A stretch of 64,000 bases of DNA from Virgibacillus_O sediminis (GTDB taxonomy: Bacteria > Bacillota > Bacilli > Bacillales > Amphibacillaceae), in NCBI RefSeq assembly GCF_042643265.1, contig NZ_JBHRRZ010000006.1:48435-112434 (forward strand). The letters run 5' to 3'. This document shows positions 40,913 to 49,500 of this stretch, piece after piece. The notes below the pieces were generated by a model. The model was not told the DNA's origin. It worked only from the letters and a program-made list of their open reading frames with translations, and searched no databases. The translations under genes were made by a program, and so were the position numbers. How positions within the stretch are numbered: position 1 is the first letter of the stretch; every line of letters begins with the position of its first letter.

Positions 40913-41677
40913 TTATTTAAGTTGATCTTTGGTTTCCAGCAGGATCGGGCAATGGTCACTTCCCATCACTTTTGCGTGTATTCGCGAATCAATGAGGGAT
41001 TCCACCAGCCGATCAGAAACGATGAAATAATCAATCCGCCAGCCTATATTCCTTTCTCTGATGGTTTTCATATAAGACCACCAAGTATAGAGGCCGTCCG
41101 TATCCGGGTAGAAATGGCGAAGCGTATCGGTAAACCCTGCATCAAGGAGGCGGCTCATTTTGCTCCGTTCTTCTACGGTAAACCCGGAATTCCCGTGGTT
41201 TGTCTTATCATTTTTAAGATCAATTTCTTGGTGGGCTACATTTAAATCACCGCAGTATACGACCGGTTTCTGTGCATCAAGCTCTTTGAGGTGCTCATAC
41301 AACTCATCCTCCCATTGCAGCCGGTAGCCGAGTCTGCTCAGATCCCTTTTGGAGTTGGGGGTGTAGACATTGACCAGATAAAAATTTTCAAACTCGAGGG
41401 TGAGAATCCTTCCTTCTTCTTCTGAATCATCTTTTCCTACCCCATATTGGACAGATAAAGGCTTTTCCTTTGTAAAGACTGCTGTCCCAGAATAACCCTT
41501 ACGTACAGCATAATTCCAATACTGGTGATAATCATTGATCTCCAGATCGATTTGCCCTTCTTGCAGCTTGATTTCCTGCAGGCAGAAAATATCTGCATCA
41601 ATATCGTGAAAGTAATCCAGAAAGCCTTTGCGTACACAGGCCCTTAATCCATTTACATTCCAAGATACCAGTTTCAT
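40913..41677 (-). CDS. exoA: Exodeoxyribonuclease III / AP endonuclease
   Basis: 254-residue EEP-fold nuclease acting at abasic sites and 3' blocked ends. VSWNVNGLRACVRKG, DIFCLQEIKLQ (metal Glu), NVYTPNSKRDLSRL, YCGDLNVAHQEIDL (catalytic Asp/Asn) and GSDHCPILLE (catalytic Asp-His) are all intact. ATG 41677 gives MKLVSWNVNG, the usual start; an upstream in-frame GTG is less likely. It probably heads a transcript with the small oxidase-like gene. Confidence 0.95.
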   Translation of the reverse strand: MKLVSWNVNGLRACVRKGFLDYFHDIDADIFCLQEIKLQEGQIDLEINDYHQYWNYAVRKGYSGTAVFTKEKPLSVQYGVGKDDSEEEGRILTLEFENFYLVNVYTPNSKRDLSRLGYRLQWEDELYEHLKELDAQKPVVYCGDLNVAHQEIDLKNDKTNHGNSGFTVEERSKMSRLLDAGFTDTLRHFYPDTDGLYTWWSYMKTIRERNIGWRIDYFIVSDRLVESLIDSRIHAKVMGSDHCPILLETKDQLK

Positions 41678-41780
41678 AGATACCACTCTTACCCCTTCAT
41701 AATTCTTCTCTATGACGTTTATTTTAGCATACAGATAGGGGAAGTTCGAAATTTGTCGAGGAGTTTTTTAAGGAGAAATA

Positions 41781-41880
41781 TTGACTTTCTAAGTGTATTA
41801 GCCATATAATACAGATCAGTGGTGTATGAAGTGATTAATACACCATTTTTGCCTGAAGTGTATTAATTGGGTAATACACT
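41781..41880 (+). promoter_or_regulatory. Promoter with three GntR-type operators
   Basis: TTGACT (41781-41786), 18-base spacer, TATAAT (41805-41810). Operator 1, AGTGTATTA-6-TAATACAGA (41792-41815), covers the spacer and -10. Operator 2, AGTGTATTA-6-TAATACACT (41857-41880), is a perfect 9-bp repeat with the same spacing. Between them TGGTGTAT-10-ATACACCA (41820-41845) followed by TTTTT reads both as a related operator and as a weak intrinsic terminator. Confidence 0.85.
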
Positions 41881-41906
41881 CTAATGAGCTGTTAGGAGCT
41901 GTTGCT

Positions 41907-42272
41907 ATGGAAGTGAAATTCAATAATCGTGACCCGGTATATATACAGGTTGTCCGGCATTTCAAGGAGCAGATTGCTACGGGTAAGCTGGAGCCGGGAC
42001 AGGAAATACCTTCCCGCAGAGAACTGGCAAACAAGCTGAAGATCAATCCGAACACGGCCCAGCGGGCATATAAGGAGATGGGGGAAGCTGGCTTGATCTA
42101 TACAGAGAAGAACCTCCCAAGTAAAATCACCAAGGACGTAAAGGTTCTGGAAGCAGTAAGGGAGGAACTTATTACAGAAGCAGTGGAAGATCTGGTGGCA
42201 TCGGTTCGCCCAATCAATGTTCCTTTAGAAGAACTGATTGGCCTGATAAGGGAAAAATATGGTGAGTCTTAA
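41907..42272 (+). CDS. GntR-family regulator, YtrA/YhcF type
   Basis: 121 residues: an N-terminal winged helix-turn-helix (DPVYIQVVRHFKEQIATGKL, SRRELANKLKINPNTAQRAY) and only a short helical tail, without an effector-binding domain. This is the YtrA subfamily, whose members control adjacent ABC transporters and often respond to cell-wall-active compounds. The three operators upstream suggest autorepression of the four-gene operon it leads. AGGAG lies eleven bases before the ATG. Confidence 0.88.
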   Translation: MEVKFNNRDPVYIQVVRHFKEQIATGKLEPGQEIPSRRELANKLKINPNTAQRAYKEMGEAGLIYTEKNLPSKITKDVKVLEAVREELITEAVEDLVASVRPINVPLEELIGLIREKYGES

Positions 42273-42295
42273 AGATTCAAAGGGGGGTTACGAGA

Positions 42296-42982
42296 ATGAT
42301 TGAGGTAAATGGGATCACAAAGAAATATGGAAGGAAGAAAGTGTTGGACGGTGTTTCTTTCACCGCGGAAAAAGGTGAAATTACTTGTCTGATAGGAATC
42401 AATGGAGCGGGAAAGACGACGATCATGAATGCAATTATGTCGATGACTCCTATTAAAGGCGGGAGCATTCTCATGGATGGTGATGAAATAGGCAAGGACA
42501 GCTATGAGAAAATTACGTTCATTCCTGATGCTATAACTATGCTTCCGCAGATGTCTATTGCAGATGCCATGCAATTCATGAAGGATTTCTACAAGGGATG
42601 GAACGAAAAGCGGGCTGATGAGCTTCTAAGCTTTTTTCGGTTGAAGCAGGAAGATAGGATTTCCAGTCTTTCGAAGGGGAACAGGGCAAAGGCCAATTTA
42701 CTGTTGGGATTGGCTTTGGATGTGGATTATTTACTGATGGACGAACCATTTTCTGGTATTGATCTGTTCAGCAGGGAGCAAATCGCTGAAGTGTTTGCCA
42801 GCCATTTAGTGGAAGATAGAGGAGTGCTCATTACCACCCATGAAATCAATGACATTGAACATCTGATAGATAAAGTAGTCATGCTGGATGATGGGAAGGT
42901 TCTTACAGAATTCAGGACAGAAGAAATGCGGGAAGAAGAGGGGAAATCTGTAGTCGATGTCATGAGGGAGGTATATCAGTAA
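42296..42982 (+). CDS. ABC transporter ATP-binding protein
   Basis: 228-residue ATPase: Walker A GINGAGKTT, a signature motif in degenerate form (SSLSKGNRAKANL rather than LSGGQ), Walker B YLLMDEPFSG and H-loop TTHEI. It pairs with the permease that starts at its last base. A degenerate signature of this kind is usual in YtrB/BcrA-like exporters. The substrate is unknown; a role in envelope stress is inferred from the YtrA-type regulator. Confidence 0.9.
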   Translation: MIEVNGITKKYGRKKVLDGVSFTAEKGEITCLIGINGAGKTTIMNAIMSMTPIKGGSILMDGDEIGKDSYEKITFIPDAITMLPQMSIADAMQFMKDFYKGWNEKRADELLSFFRLKQEDRISSLSKGNRAKANLLLGLALDVDYLLMDEPFSGIDLFSREQIAEVFASHLVEDRGVLITTHEINDIEHLIDKVVMLDDGKVLTEFRTEEMREEEGKSVVDVMREVYQ

Positions 42983-43815
42983 TGAACAGATTTTTAAAAT
43001 TGGTCAACTTTGAACTGGGCCGGTTTATGAAAATTTATCTGGTTCTGGTTGGAATCACGATAATTTCACAATTTGCTGGGGTCATTGCCCAATCGAAGGA
43101 TTATCTAAATCATGCAGAGACAGTTATGTTTGAGCGGGCAATGAATATGGGGGCCTATGTAGAGGCATATGGAGCGATGAGCATGAGGCAGGTAACGGCC
43201 AGTCTATGGTTTATGGGACCGATCGCCCTGTCTGCAGCAGCATTGATATTTTACTGCTTTTTTATTTGGTACAGGGATTGGCTGGGAAAGAATACATTCA
43301 TTTACCGTCTGCTGATGCTTCCTACAGCCAGGCTGAATGTTTTCCTTTCAAAGGCAGCAGCCATTTTTCTAATGGTACTTGGCCTGATTTCCCTGCAGAT
43401 TGTTCTGCTGCCGTTATTAAGTACAGTACTGCAATGGACGGTACCTGCCGACTTGCGTCTGGATATGAATGTACATGAAATCATTAATAATATTTATCAA
43501 TTGCAGATCATCATTCCAGATACTTTTGTAGGATTTTTGGTAGCCTATGGCATCGGATTTATGGCAGTATTCGTGGTATTTACAGCAATTCTCTTTGAAC
43601 GAAGCTTTCGCTTGAAGGGGGCTTTAATGGGGGCGGGATATGCCATTTTGTCCGGAGTTATCTTTTTGGGGCCTGTAATCCTGCAGATATCTCCTAATAC
43701 AAGATTTCTATACCCCGGAGAATTGTTTGCTGTAGAACTGGTCCTATTATTGCTCGTTTCAGGTGTTTCCATCTGGCTGAGCCATTTCCTGTTAAAGAAA
43801 AAAATCACTGTTTAA
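42982..43815 (+). CDS. ABC transporter permease
   Basis: 277-residue membrane protein with about six transmembrane helices: near residues 18-36, 68-92, 110-140, 170-200, 213-235 and 248-270. No family signature motif is visible beyond ABC2-type topology, with a positively charged first loop. Its ATG shares one base with the end of the ATPase gene, so the two are coupled. The partner for export is presumably the ATPase; whether the exported protein at 43831 joins the complex is open. Confidence 0.82.
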   Translation: MNRFLKLVNFELGRFMKIYLVLVGITIISQFAGVIAQSKDYLNHAETVMFERAMNMGAYVEAYGAMSMRQVTASLWFMGPIALSAAALIFYCFFIWYRDWLGKNTFIYRLLMLPTARLNVFLSKAAAIFLMVLGLISLQIVLLPLLSTVLQWTVPADLRLDMNVHEIINNIYQLQIIIPDTFVGFLVAYGIGFMAVFVVFTAILFERSFRLKGALMGAGYAILSGVIFLGPVILQISPNTRFLYPGELFAVELVLLLLVSGVSIWLSHFLLKKKITV

Positions 43816-43830
43816 GGGAGGAGGAAGAAT

Positions 43831-45006
43831 ATGCGTTATTGGAAACTGATAGTTATTCCTGCATTCATTGTTTTAGTCACAGGGGTATATTACATACAGC
43901 ACGCTATGGCGGGGCATGGCTATCCGGAATTCAAGTTGACCAAGGTCAACGGGGAGGAAGAGGTTGCAAGAGATATAACCGTATTGGCTAATTACCAAAA
44001 AAACATCAATGATATTGCGTTGAAAATCTCAGGGGATGGGGCAGTGTCTTCCAATGACCTTTCCTATTTCGACCGGCTGTCAGGGGGGCTGTATAAGGAT
44101 CCTGCGATTGAAAAACTTCAGGAGGAGTACCGGAATTTTATGAGAGGGAAAAATGAGAGCCCCCATTACTTCAGTAAGTATGGTGATCTCTTGGCATATG
44201 TATCTATGAAGGAATCAGACCAAGCATTTATGATAGCTGTGGAGACATTAAATACAAACACGGAGGATACTGCTTCCTTCCATATAGAAGTGCCAGGCAG
44301 CAGAAAAAACCAAATGATATATATGGAAGCGGTGGAACTCAGCGATGGGGTCTTAAATATATTTACCAGAAACTTCACTAATGGCGGTGATAATTTAAAC
44401 TATTATCGTATTGATATGGAAACTCGAACATTAATTGATTCAAAGTCATTGCTGTCTGCAACATCTTCTGGTAGAGAAAGTTGGACGGAAATGAGTTCTC
44501 TGACTATGGGGAGGGGAATCAGTGCAGCAGAGTACAGCCTATTCCTTGTCAGTGAATGGGAGGAGGTACCAGGTCCCTATGGTCATCCACAACCCGAATC
44601 AGTAGCTGAGGAGCTTATCCTTGTAAATAATGCAACAGGTGAGGCAGAAGAAGTGGAAATTCCAGAGAATCTAAAAGATTCCATCCATACAGCGGCCATG
44701 GAAGGTTCGGTCATATATCTCAGTAATATGAATGAAGAAGGTATGGAAGTACTCGCATACAATCTGGAAAGTGCGGAAAAGGGAGAAGCGCAGCAGGTGA
44801 TACAGCTGCCGTTGACGAAAACGGAGAGGAGGGGAGGACCACCTTCCGTTGTGAAAGGTGGAAAGCTGTATTTGGCGGGTTACCAGGAATCAGTTCCAAG
44901 TGTTTTCGTAGTGGATTTATCTGACGGTAATGTCTTGTATGAAGGTATAGTGGAGGCTGGCCAGAATAGAGGAAAATTGCACATCAATGAATTAATGGTG
45001 TATTAG
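43831..45006 (+). CDS. Membrane-anchored extracytoplasmic protein, unknown
   Basis: 391 residues. One N-terminal signal-anchor (YWKLIVIPAFIVLVTGVYYI) with a large outside portion. Repeated strands of the type KYGDLLAYVSM, SDGVLNIFTRNF, EGSVIYLSNM and GGKLYLAGYQ, followed by statements such as FVVDLSDGNVLYEG, suggest a seven-bladed beta-propeller; this is inference from pattern. No catalytic motif or lipobox is seen. GGGAGGAGG precedes the ATG 15 bases after the permease stop, making it the fourth gene of the GntR operon. I do not recognise the family. Confidence 0.75.
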   Translation: MRYWKLIVIPAFIVLVTGVYYIQHAMAGHGYPEFKLTKVNGEEEVARDITVLANYQKNINDIALKISGDGAVSSNDLSYFDRLSGGLYKDPAIEKLQEEYRNFMRGKNESPHYFSKYGDLLAYVSMKESDQAFMIAVETLNTNTEDTASFHIEVPGSRKNQMIYMEAVELSDGVLNIFTRNFTNGGDNLNYYRIDMETRTLIDSKSLLSATSSGRESWTEMSSLTMGRGISAAEYSLFLVSEWEEVPGPYGHPQPESVAEELILVNNATGEAEEVEIPENLKDSIHTAAMEGSVIYLSNMNEEGMEVLAYNLESAEKGEAQQVIQLPLTKTERRGGPPSVVKGGKLYLAGYQESVPSVFVVDLSDGNVLYEGIVEAGQNRGKLHINELMVY

Positions 45007-45008
45007 AA

Positions 45009-45036
45009 AATGCGGCCGGATTTTCATTCGGCCACA
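45009..45036. terminator. Convergent terminator, ABC operon / thioredoxin-like gene
   Basis: TGCGGCCG (45011-45018) and CGGCCACA (45029-45036) form a stem whose loop includes the stop codon of the minus-strand gene at 45024. Confidence 0.65.
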
Positions 45037-45365
45037 TTGTTATATAATTTATCCAGTTTCTCTTCCAAAAGACCCATATGAATAATTCGTGCTTCCCGCA
45101 GATATTCCTTGCCATCCCAGAAAACAAGCAAAACCGGTACAGTGAAAATGGAAAAGCGCCCTGCCAATTCCTCTGTCTGCTGCACATCTGCGTGCCCCAG
45201 CTCCATGGCAGGGTACTTATCCATCAACTTCTGGACTTGGGGTTTGAGACCATGGCATACGCTGCAATTAGGTCGGGATATATATAGGAGTGCCAGCTCA
45301 TTTTCAGCAATCCATCGATCAACTTCTTCCAGGCTGCTAAGGTTGTGGAATTCTCTCAAGAACAT
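45024..45365 (-). CDS. Thioredoxin-like protein
   Basis: 113 residues with a thioredoxin fold. The active site is CSVCHGLKP, where the CxxC is CSVC rather than CGPC, and the cis-proline is in FTVPVLLVF. It lacks a signal peptide, so it is cytoplasmic and similar to B. subtilis YdbP-type proteins. The redox partner is unknown. Monocistronic; its 3' end is within the terminator shared with the ABC operon. Confidence 0.82.
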   Translation of the reverse strand: MFLREFHNLSSLEEVDRWIAENELALLYISRPNCSVCHGLKPQVQKLMDKYPAMELGHADVQQTEELAGRFSIFTVPVLLVFWDGKEYLREARIIHMGLLEEKLDKLYNNVAE

Positions 45366-45487
45366 TCACCTCCATTTATAGTTTGAAGCGATTATAGCAA
45401 AGTATTTGACCTAAGGGCATCTGAAGAGGTTTATCATCTCCAATTATAAGGAAAATGTCTATAAAACCTGAAGAATGGGGTGAAACA

Positions 45488-45706
45488 ATGGGTGCAAAAG
45501 ACAAGGAAAGGATTAAGGATAATAAAAGCAGAGCAAATGAAGAAGAACGAAGTGAATTGGATGGATTCAAAGAACAACAGCTGGTTGATGATATGCCGAT
45601 GGAGGATTTGAAGATAGAGCAGAAACACGAAAAGGAAAAGCATAACTCTCAAGATGCTTCTCAAAGTGAACGCAAATATACCACAAATGATGGAAAAGAC
45701 AATTAA
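45488..45706 (+). CDS. Small highly charged hypothetical protein
   Basis: 72 residues, about half of them Lys, Glu, Asp or Arg, with no hydrophobic core and no Cys (MGAKDKERIKDNKSRANEEE). It is probably intrinsically disordered, and resembles small sporulation or desiccation-type proteins only in composition. ATG 45488 follows GGGGTGA; an earlier ATG at 45455 lacks a good ribosome binding site. A clear terminator follows, which supports it being expressed. Confidence 0.6.
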   Translation: MGAKDKERIKDNKSRANEEERSELDGFKEQQLVDDMPMEDLKIEQKHEKEKHNSQDASQSERKYTTNDGKDN

Positions 45707-45725
45707 AATCACTAAAACCTAGTAA

Positions 45726-45760
45726 ACCCCCTGTACCCAAATTGGTGCAGGGGATTTTTT
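45726..45760 (+). terminator. Terminator of small charged protein gene
   Basis: CCCCTGTACC and GGTGCAGGGG form a stem around CAAATT, followed by ATTTTTT. Confidence 0.88.
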
Positions 45761-45836
45761 AGAGTGCAAGAAAGTTGCCTAACATACAGATATCATACCA
45801 ATAGAGATCAAAACTTCCTACATAATTTTCGCCCGA

Positions 45837-45865
45837 TTGTGTTATCGCTGCATTTTTTGTATAAT
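45837..45865 (+). promoter_or_regulatory. Promoter of yfcC-M20 operon
   Basis: TTGTGT (45837-45842), a 17-base spacer, TATAAT (45860-45865), about 37 bases before the start codon. Confidence 0.75.
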
Positions 45866-45902
45866 AAATGCTCATGTGAAATCGAGGAGGAAGAGGAGAA
45901 AG

Positions 45903-47303
45903 ATGGAGAGAGTGAAGTCAGGGCGGAACAGGAAATTTGAGTTTCCGCATGTATTTGTTATTCTATTCAGCCTAGTGGTTATAGTAGCTATTGCTACATA
46001 TTTTATTCCTGCGGGAGAATATGAGCGGGAAATGAGTGAAACAGGAACGGAGACGGTAGTGGATGGTACCTATTCCACCATAGAGAAGACGCCGGTCGGT
46101 TTCTTTGATATTTTCCAGTCCATCCATGCTGGAATGGTCAACTCAGCGGAAATCATCTTCTTCATTTTTATCGTAGGAGGGGCATTTGGTATTTTAAACG
46201 CTACCCATGCGTTGACAGGGGCATTTGGTTCATTGTCCAAAAAGCTTGCAGGAAGGGAAATGCTGATTATACCCATTACTATGAGCGCCTTTGCACTTGG
46301 TGGGGCCACTTTCGGTATGGCTGAAGAATCGATTCCCTTTATCATGATCATGGTGCCGGTTGCCATAATGATAGGATTTGACTCGATGGTCGGTCTTGCC
46401 ATGGTGCTTGTCGGTGTCTATGCTGGATTTATTGCTGCTTTTATGAATCCATTTACAGTGGGGGTCGCACAGGGGATATCCGGGCTGGCGACATTCTCAG
46501 GGATGGGTGTACGGGCTGTGTTTTTTGTCATTTTCCTTGCTGCAAGTATTGCTTATGTCATGATTTATGCAAGGAAGATCAAGAAAGATCCGTCCAAAAG
46601 TTTGGTATATGAGGAAGACAAGCAAAGAGAAACAGAGGTGAATTTAGAGGAACAGCCGGAAATGACCAAACGGCAGGGATTGATTGTCGGGGTGCTCATT
46701 CTAACCGTCATCGGGCTTGCCCTCGGGGTTACGCTCCAAGGATGGTATATGCAGGAGATTGCCGGTTTATTTTTATTGATGGGAATAATTGTTGGGTTCA
46801 TTGCAAGGATGCGGGTAAATGAGATGGCCCAGTCTTTCCTTAAAGGCTGTGAAGAGCTGGTAGTAGGAGCGCTCGTTGTCGGATTCGCCTATGGCATTTT
46901 AGTTGTCCTCCAAGATACTAATACAATTGACACCTTGCTTTACAGTATATCATCCATGGTATCTGGTTTGCCTTCTAGTCTGGCTGCGCTCGGCATGCTG
47001 TTCACACAGAGTCTGCTGAATTTCGTTGTGCCATCCGGCAGCGGCCAGGCAGCGTTAAGTATGCCGATCATGGCTCCGCTAGGTGATTTATTAGGAGTTG
47101 AACGGCAGACAGCAGTATTGGCTTACCAGTTCGGTGATGGAATTTCAAATATACTCACGCCCACTGCCGGGGTTCTGATGGCTTCTTTGGCTGTCGCTAA
47201 GATCTCTTGGGTGAAATGGGTGAAGTGGGCCTGGCCGCTGCTCGTTATATGGTACATACTAGCTGCAATCTTTGTCACAGTTGCACATTTGTTTATTTGG
47301 TAG
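45903..47303 (+). CDS. YfcC/DcuC-type carrier protein
   Basis: 466-residue transporter with about 12 helices. FEFPHVFVILFSLVVIVAIA, YFIPAGEYER, LGGATFGMAEESIPF, MNPFTVGVAQGISGL and the C-terminal NFVVPSGSGQAALSMPIMAP are hallmarks of the YfcC family (C4-dicarboxylate/arginine-ornithine-like carriers, near AbgT). ATG 45903 has AGGAGGAAGAGGAG upstream. Cotranscribed with an M20 amidohydrolase, so it probably imports a peptide or an N-acylated amino acid. Confidence 0.87.
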   Translation: MERVKSGRNRKFEFPHVFVILFSLVVIVAIATYFIPAGEYEREMSETGTETVVDGTYSTIEKTPVGFFDIFQSIHAGMVNSAEIIFFIFIVGGAFGILNATHALTGAFGSLSKKLAGREMLIIPITMSAFALGGATFGMAEESIPFIMIMVPVAIMIGFDSMVGLAMVLVGVYAGFIAAFMNPFTVGVAQGISGLATFSGMGVRAVFFVIFLAASIAYVMIYARKIKKDPSKSLVYEEDKQRETEVNLEEQPEMTKRQGLIVGVLILTVIGLALGVTLQGWYMQEIAGLFLLMGIIVGFIARMRVNEMAQSFLKGCEELVVGALVVGFAYGILVVLQDTNTIDTLLYSISSMVSGLPSSLAALGMLFTQSLLNFVVPSGSGQAALSMPIMAPLGDLLGVERQTAVLAYQFGDGISNILTPTAGVLMASLAVAKISWVKWVKWAWPLLVIWYILAAIFVTVAHLFIW

Positions 47304-47315
47304 GAGGGAAGAGAA

Positions 47316-48485
47316 ATGCTTGAAAATATTTATAATAGGCTAGAGGAAATATTCCCAGAAATCGTGGAACTCCGCAGGGATTTCCACATGTATCCAGAAC
47401 TCTCCCATGAGGAAGAAAAAACACCCGAAAAAATAGCCGAATATTTGAAGGGTCTGGGCATAGATGTTCAGACAGGTGTAGGCGGGCGGGGAGTCATAGG
47501 TATCCTCAAAGGTGGTAAGCCTGGAAGGACCATCGCTCTGCGTGCCGATTTTGATGGACTTCCTATCGAGGAGGAGAACGATATAGATTATAAATCCCGA
47601 GTTCCAGGGGTCATGCACGCATGCGGCCATGATGTCCATACGGCTTCCCTGCTTAGTGTGGCGAAGGTGCTGAGTGAGGTACGGGAGGAAGTGCCGGGAA
47701 CGGTAGTCTTCGTTCATCAGTTTGCTGAGGAAGCCACGCCAGGTGGTGCCCAAAGCATGATAGAAGACGGCTGCTTGGATGGAGTCGATGTTATCTATGG
47801 TGCACATGTTATGTCTACGGAAGTTTTCGGCACCTGTACAGTAAGGGAAGGTTACTTTTCTTCTGCTCAGGATGACTTTTACATTAAAATATATGGTAAA
47901 GGTGGCCATGGCTCCGAACCTCATAATACGGTGGATCCGTTGGTGACGGGAAGCCAGCTGGTCGTGAATCTGCAGCAGATTGTCAGCAGAAGAGTTAACC
48001 CTCAAAGTGCTGCAGCTGTGACCGTCGGTTCATTTCACAGCGGAAAAGCCACCAATGTCATCCCTGATACTGCTGTTATTAAAGGAACCGTACGTACATA
48101 TGACCAGGAAGCAATGGAAATCATTGAACAATCTATGAGGCAGATTGTCAAAAGCACCTGTGAAGCAGCTGGTGCAGAAGTGGATTTTGACTATGTGAAG
48201 GACTGCCCATCCATATGGAACGATCCAGAAGAAACGGAAAAGGTCCGGAAGAATGCTGTGACTGTATTTGGGAAAGATGCAGTCCACACGGAGGAGCCAA
48301 TGCATGGCAGTGAAGATTTTGCTTTTTATCAGCAGGTGGTGCCGGGAGTCTACTTTACGGTAGGCGGAGGAAACCCAGAGATTGATGCTGTTTACCCACA
48401 TCATCACCCTAAGTTCAAAGTAGATGAGCGGGCGATGCTCCATATTGGCAAGATGTTCGCTCAACTGGTATTTTCTGACAACTAG
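47316..48485 (+). CDS. M20-family amidohydrolase
   Basis: 389-residue zinc hydrolase of the M20D type (hippurate hydrolase/aminoacylase-like). Metal ligands and catalytic residues are seen in MHACGHDVHTASLL, QFAEEATPGGAQ, the dimerisation-domain segment GKGGHGSEPHNTVDP, and MHGSEDFAFY. It removes an acyl or aminoacyl group from an amino acid or dipeptide. AGGAGGG lies before the ATG, 12 bases after the carrier gene. Family members also include indole-acetyl-amino-acid and aminobenzoyl-glutamate hydrolases. Confidence 0.9.
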   Translation: MLENIYNRLEEIFPEIVELRRDFHMYPELSHEEEKTPEKIAEYLKGLGIDVQTGVGGRGVIGILKGGKPGRTIALRADFDGLPIEEENDIDYKSRVPGVMHACGHDVHTASLLSVAKVLSEVREEVPGTVVFVHQFAEEATPGGAQSMIEDGCLDGVDVIYGAHVMSTEVFGTCTVREGYFSSAQDDFYIKIYGKGGHGSEPHNTVDPLVTGSQLVVNLQQIVSRRVNPQSAAAVTVGSFHSGKATNVIPDTAVIKGTVRTYDQEAMEIIEQSMRQIVKSTCEAAGAEVDFDYVKDCPSIWNDPEETEKVRKNAVTVFGKDAVHTEEPMHGSEDFAFYQQVVPGVYFTVGGGNPEIDAVYPHHHPKFKVDERAMLHIGKMFAQLVFSDN

Positions 48486-48499
48486 GAGATGCTTCCGGT

Positions 48500-48544
48500 G
48501 CAAAAACACCAGCTGTCCCGATAGAGGGCGGCTGGTGTTTTTTT
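48500..48544. terminator. Bidirectional terminator, M20 gene / lipA
   Basis: AAAAACACCAGC and GCTGGTGTTTTT stem with further pairing inside; T-runs on both strands serve the convergent genes. Confidence 0.9.
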
Positions 48545-48555
48545 ATGGAAACTTA

Positions 48556-49500
48556 CTAGAATTGGAAATCAACTTCTGATTCTTCTTGTTGTTCCACGCC
48601 TTTCATGTATTTAATCCTGCGTTGGGCTGATGCATTGCTTACTTGTTCGTCGGCATGGTAAGAAGAGCGTACCAATGGCCCGGCTTCACAATGCTTGAAT
48701 CCTTTCTCTAGAGCGATCTTCTTTAATTCTTCAAACTCATCTGGATGATAGTAGCGTTCTACTTTAAGATGTTTCTTGGTTGGCTGAAGGTATTGGCCAA
48801 TGGTCATAATATCGACATTATGTGCCCGCAGATCGTCCATTGCTTCAATGATCTCTTCCTTGGTTTCTCCAAGGCCTACCATGATGCTTGATTTCGTCGG
48901 TGTATTCGGTGCTATTTCCTTAACCCGTTCAAGAAGCTGGAGCGACCGGTCGTACATAGCGATGGCTCTCACTTTCTTAGTAAGGCGGCGGACAGTCTCA
49001 ATATTGTGATTGAAAATATCCGGCCCACTATCCATCAGCGTGTGAAGGCTCTCATAGTCGCCCTTCATATCAGAAGGAAGTATTTCAATGGTGGCTGCAG
49101 GATTTTGCTTGCGTATTTGCCGGACGGTTTCGGCAAATACCGCGGCGCCTCCATCTTTCAAATCATCCCTTGCCACTGCAGTCACCACAACATGCTTAAG
49201 TCCCATCACTTTGACAGAATCAGCGACCCGCTGTGGCTCTCCCCAGTCAAGTTCATTCGGAAGGCCTGTTTTAACCGCACAAAAACGGCAGCCTCGTGTG
49301 CAGGTATCCCCTAAAATCATAAAGGTCGCTGTTTTCCGCTCGCTCCAGCATTCATGGAGGTTGGGACACCGTGCTTCTTCACATACTGTGTTCAGTTTCT
49401 TGTCGCGCATCAGATGCTTGAGCTTTCTGTAAGATTCGTTGGTATTGATCTTTGTCTTCAGCCAATCGGGTTTACGTATGTACTCTGCTTGCTTCGCCAT
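48556..49500 (-). CDS. lipA: Lipoyl synthase
   Basis: 314-residue radical-SAM enzyme that inserts two sulfurs into octanoyl-protein to make lipoyl groups. The auxiliary cluster CEEARCPNLHEC and the radical-SAM cluster CTRGCRFC are intact, and the conserved RSSYHADE is at the C-terminus. ATG 49500 has AAGGAG ten bases upstream; longer frames run into lipM. It overlaps lipM by 29 bases. Unusually, the two-gene operon lies behind a TPP riboswitch. Confidence 0.95.
   Translation of the reverse strand: MAKQAEYIRKPDWLKTKINTNESYRKLKHLMRDKKLNTVCEEARCPNLHECWSERKTATFMILGDTCTRGCRFCAVKTGLPNELDWGEPQRVADSVKVMGLKHVVVTAVARDDLKDGGAAVFAETVRQIRKQNPAATIEILPSDMKGDYESLHTLMDSGPDIFNHNIETVRRLTKKVRAIAMYDRSLQLLERVKEIAPNTPTKSSIMVGLGETKEEIIEAMDDLRAHNVDIMTIGQYLQPTKKHLKVERYYHPDEFEELKKIALEKGFKHCEAGPLVRSSYHADEQVSNASAQRRIKYMKGVEQQEESEVDFQF

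Noticed and set aside
47340..48005. 221-codon minus-strand frame opposite the M20 gene
   Set aside because: Antisense to an intact hydrolase with all catalytic motifs; no start signals.
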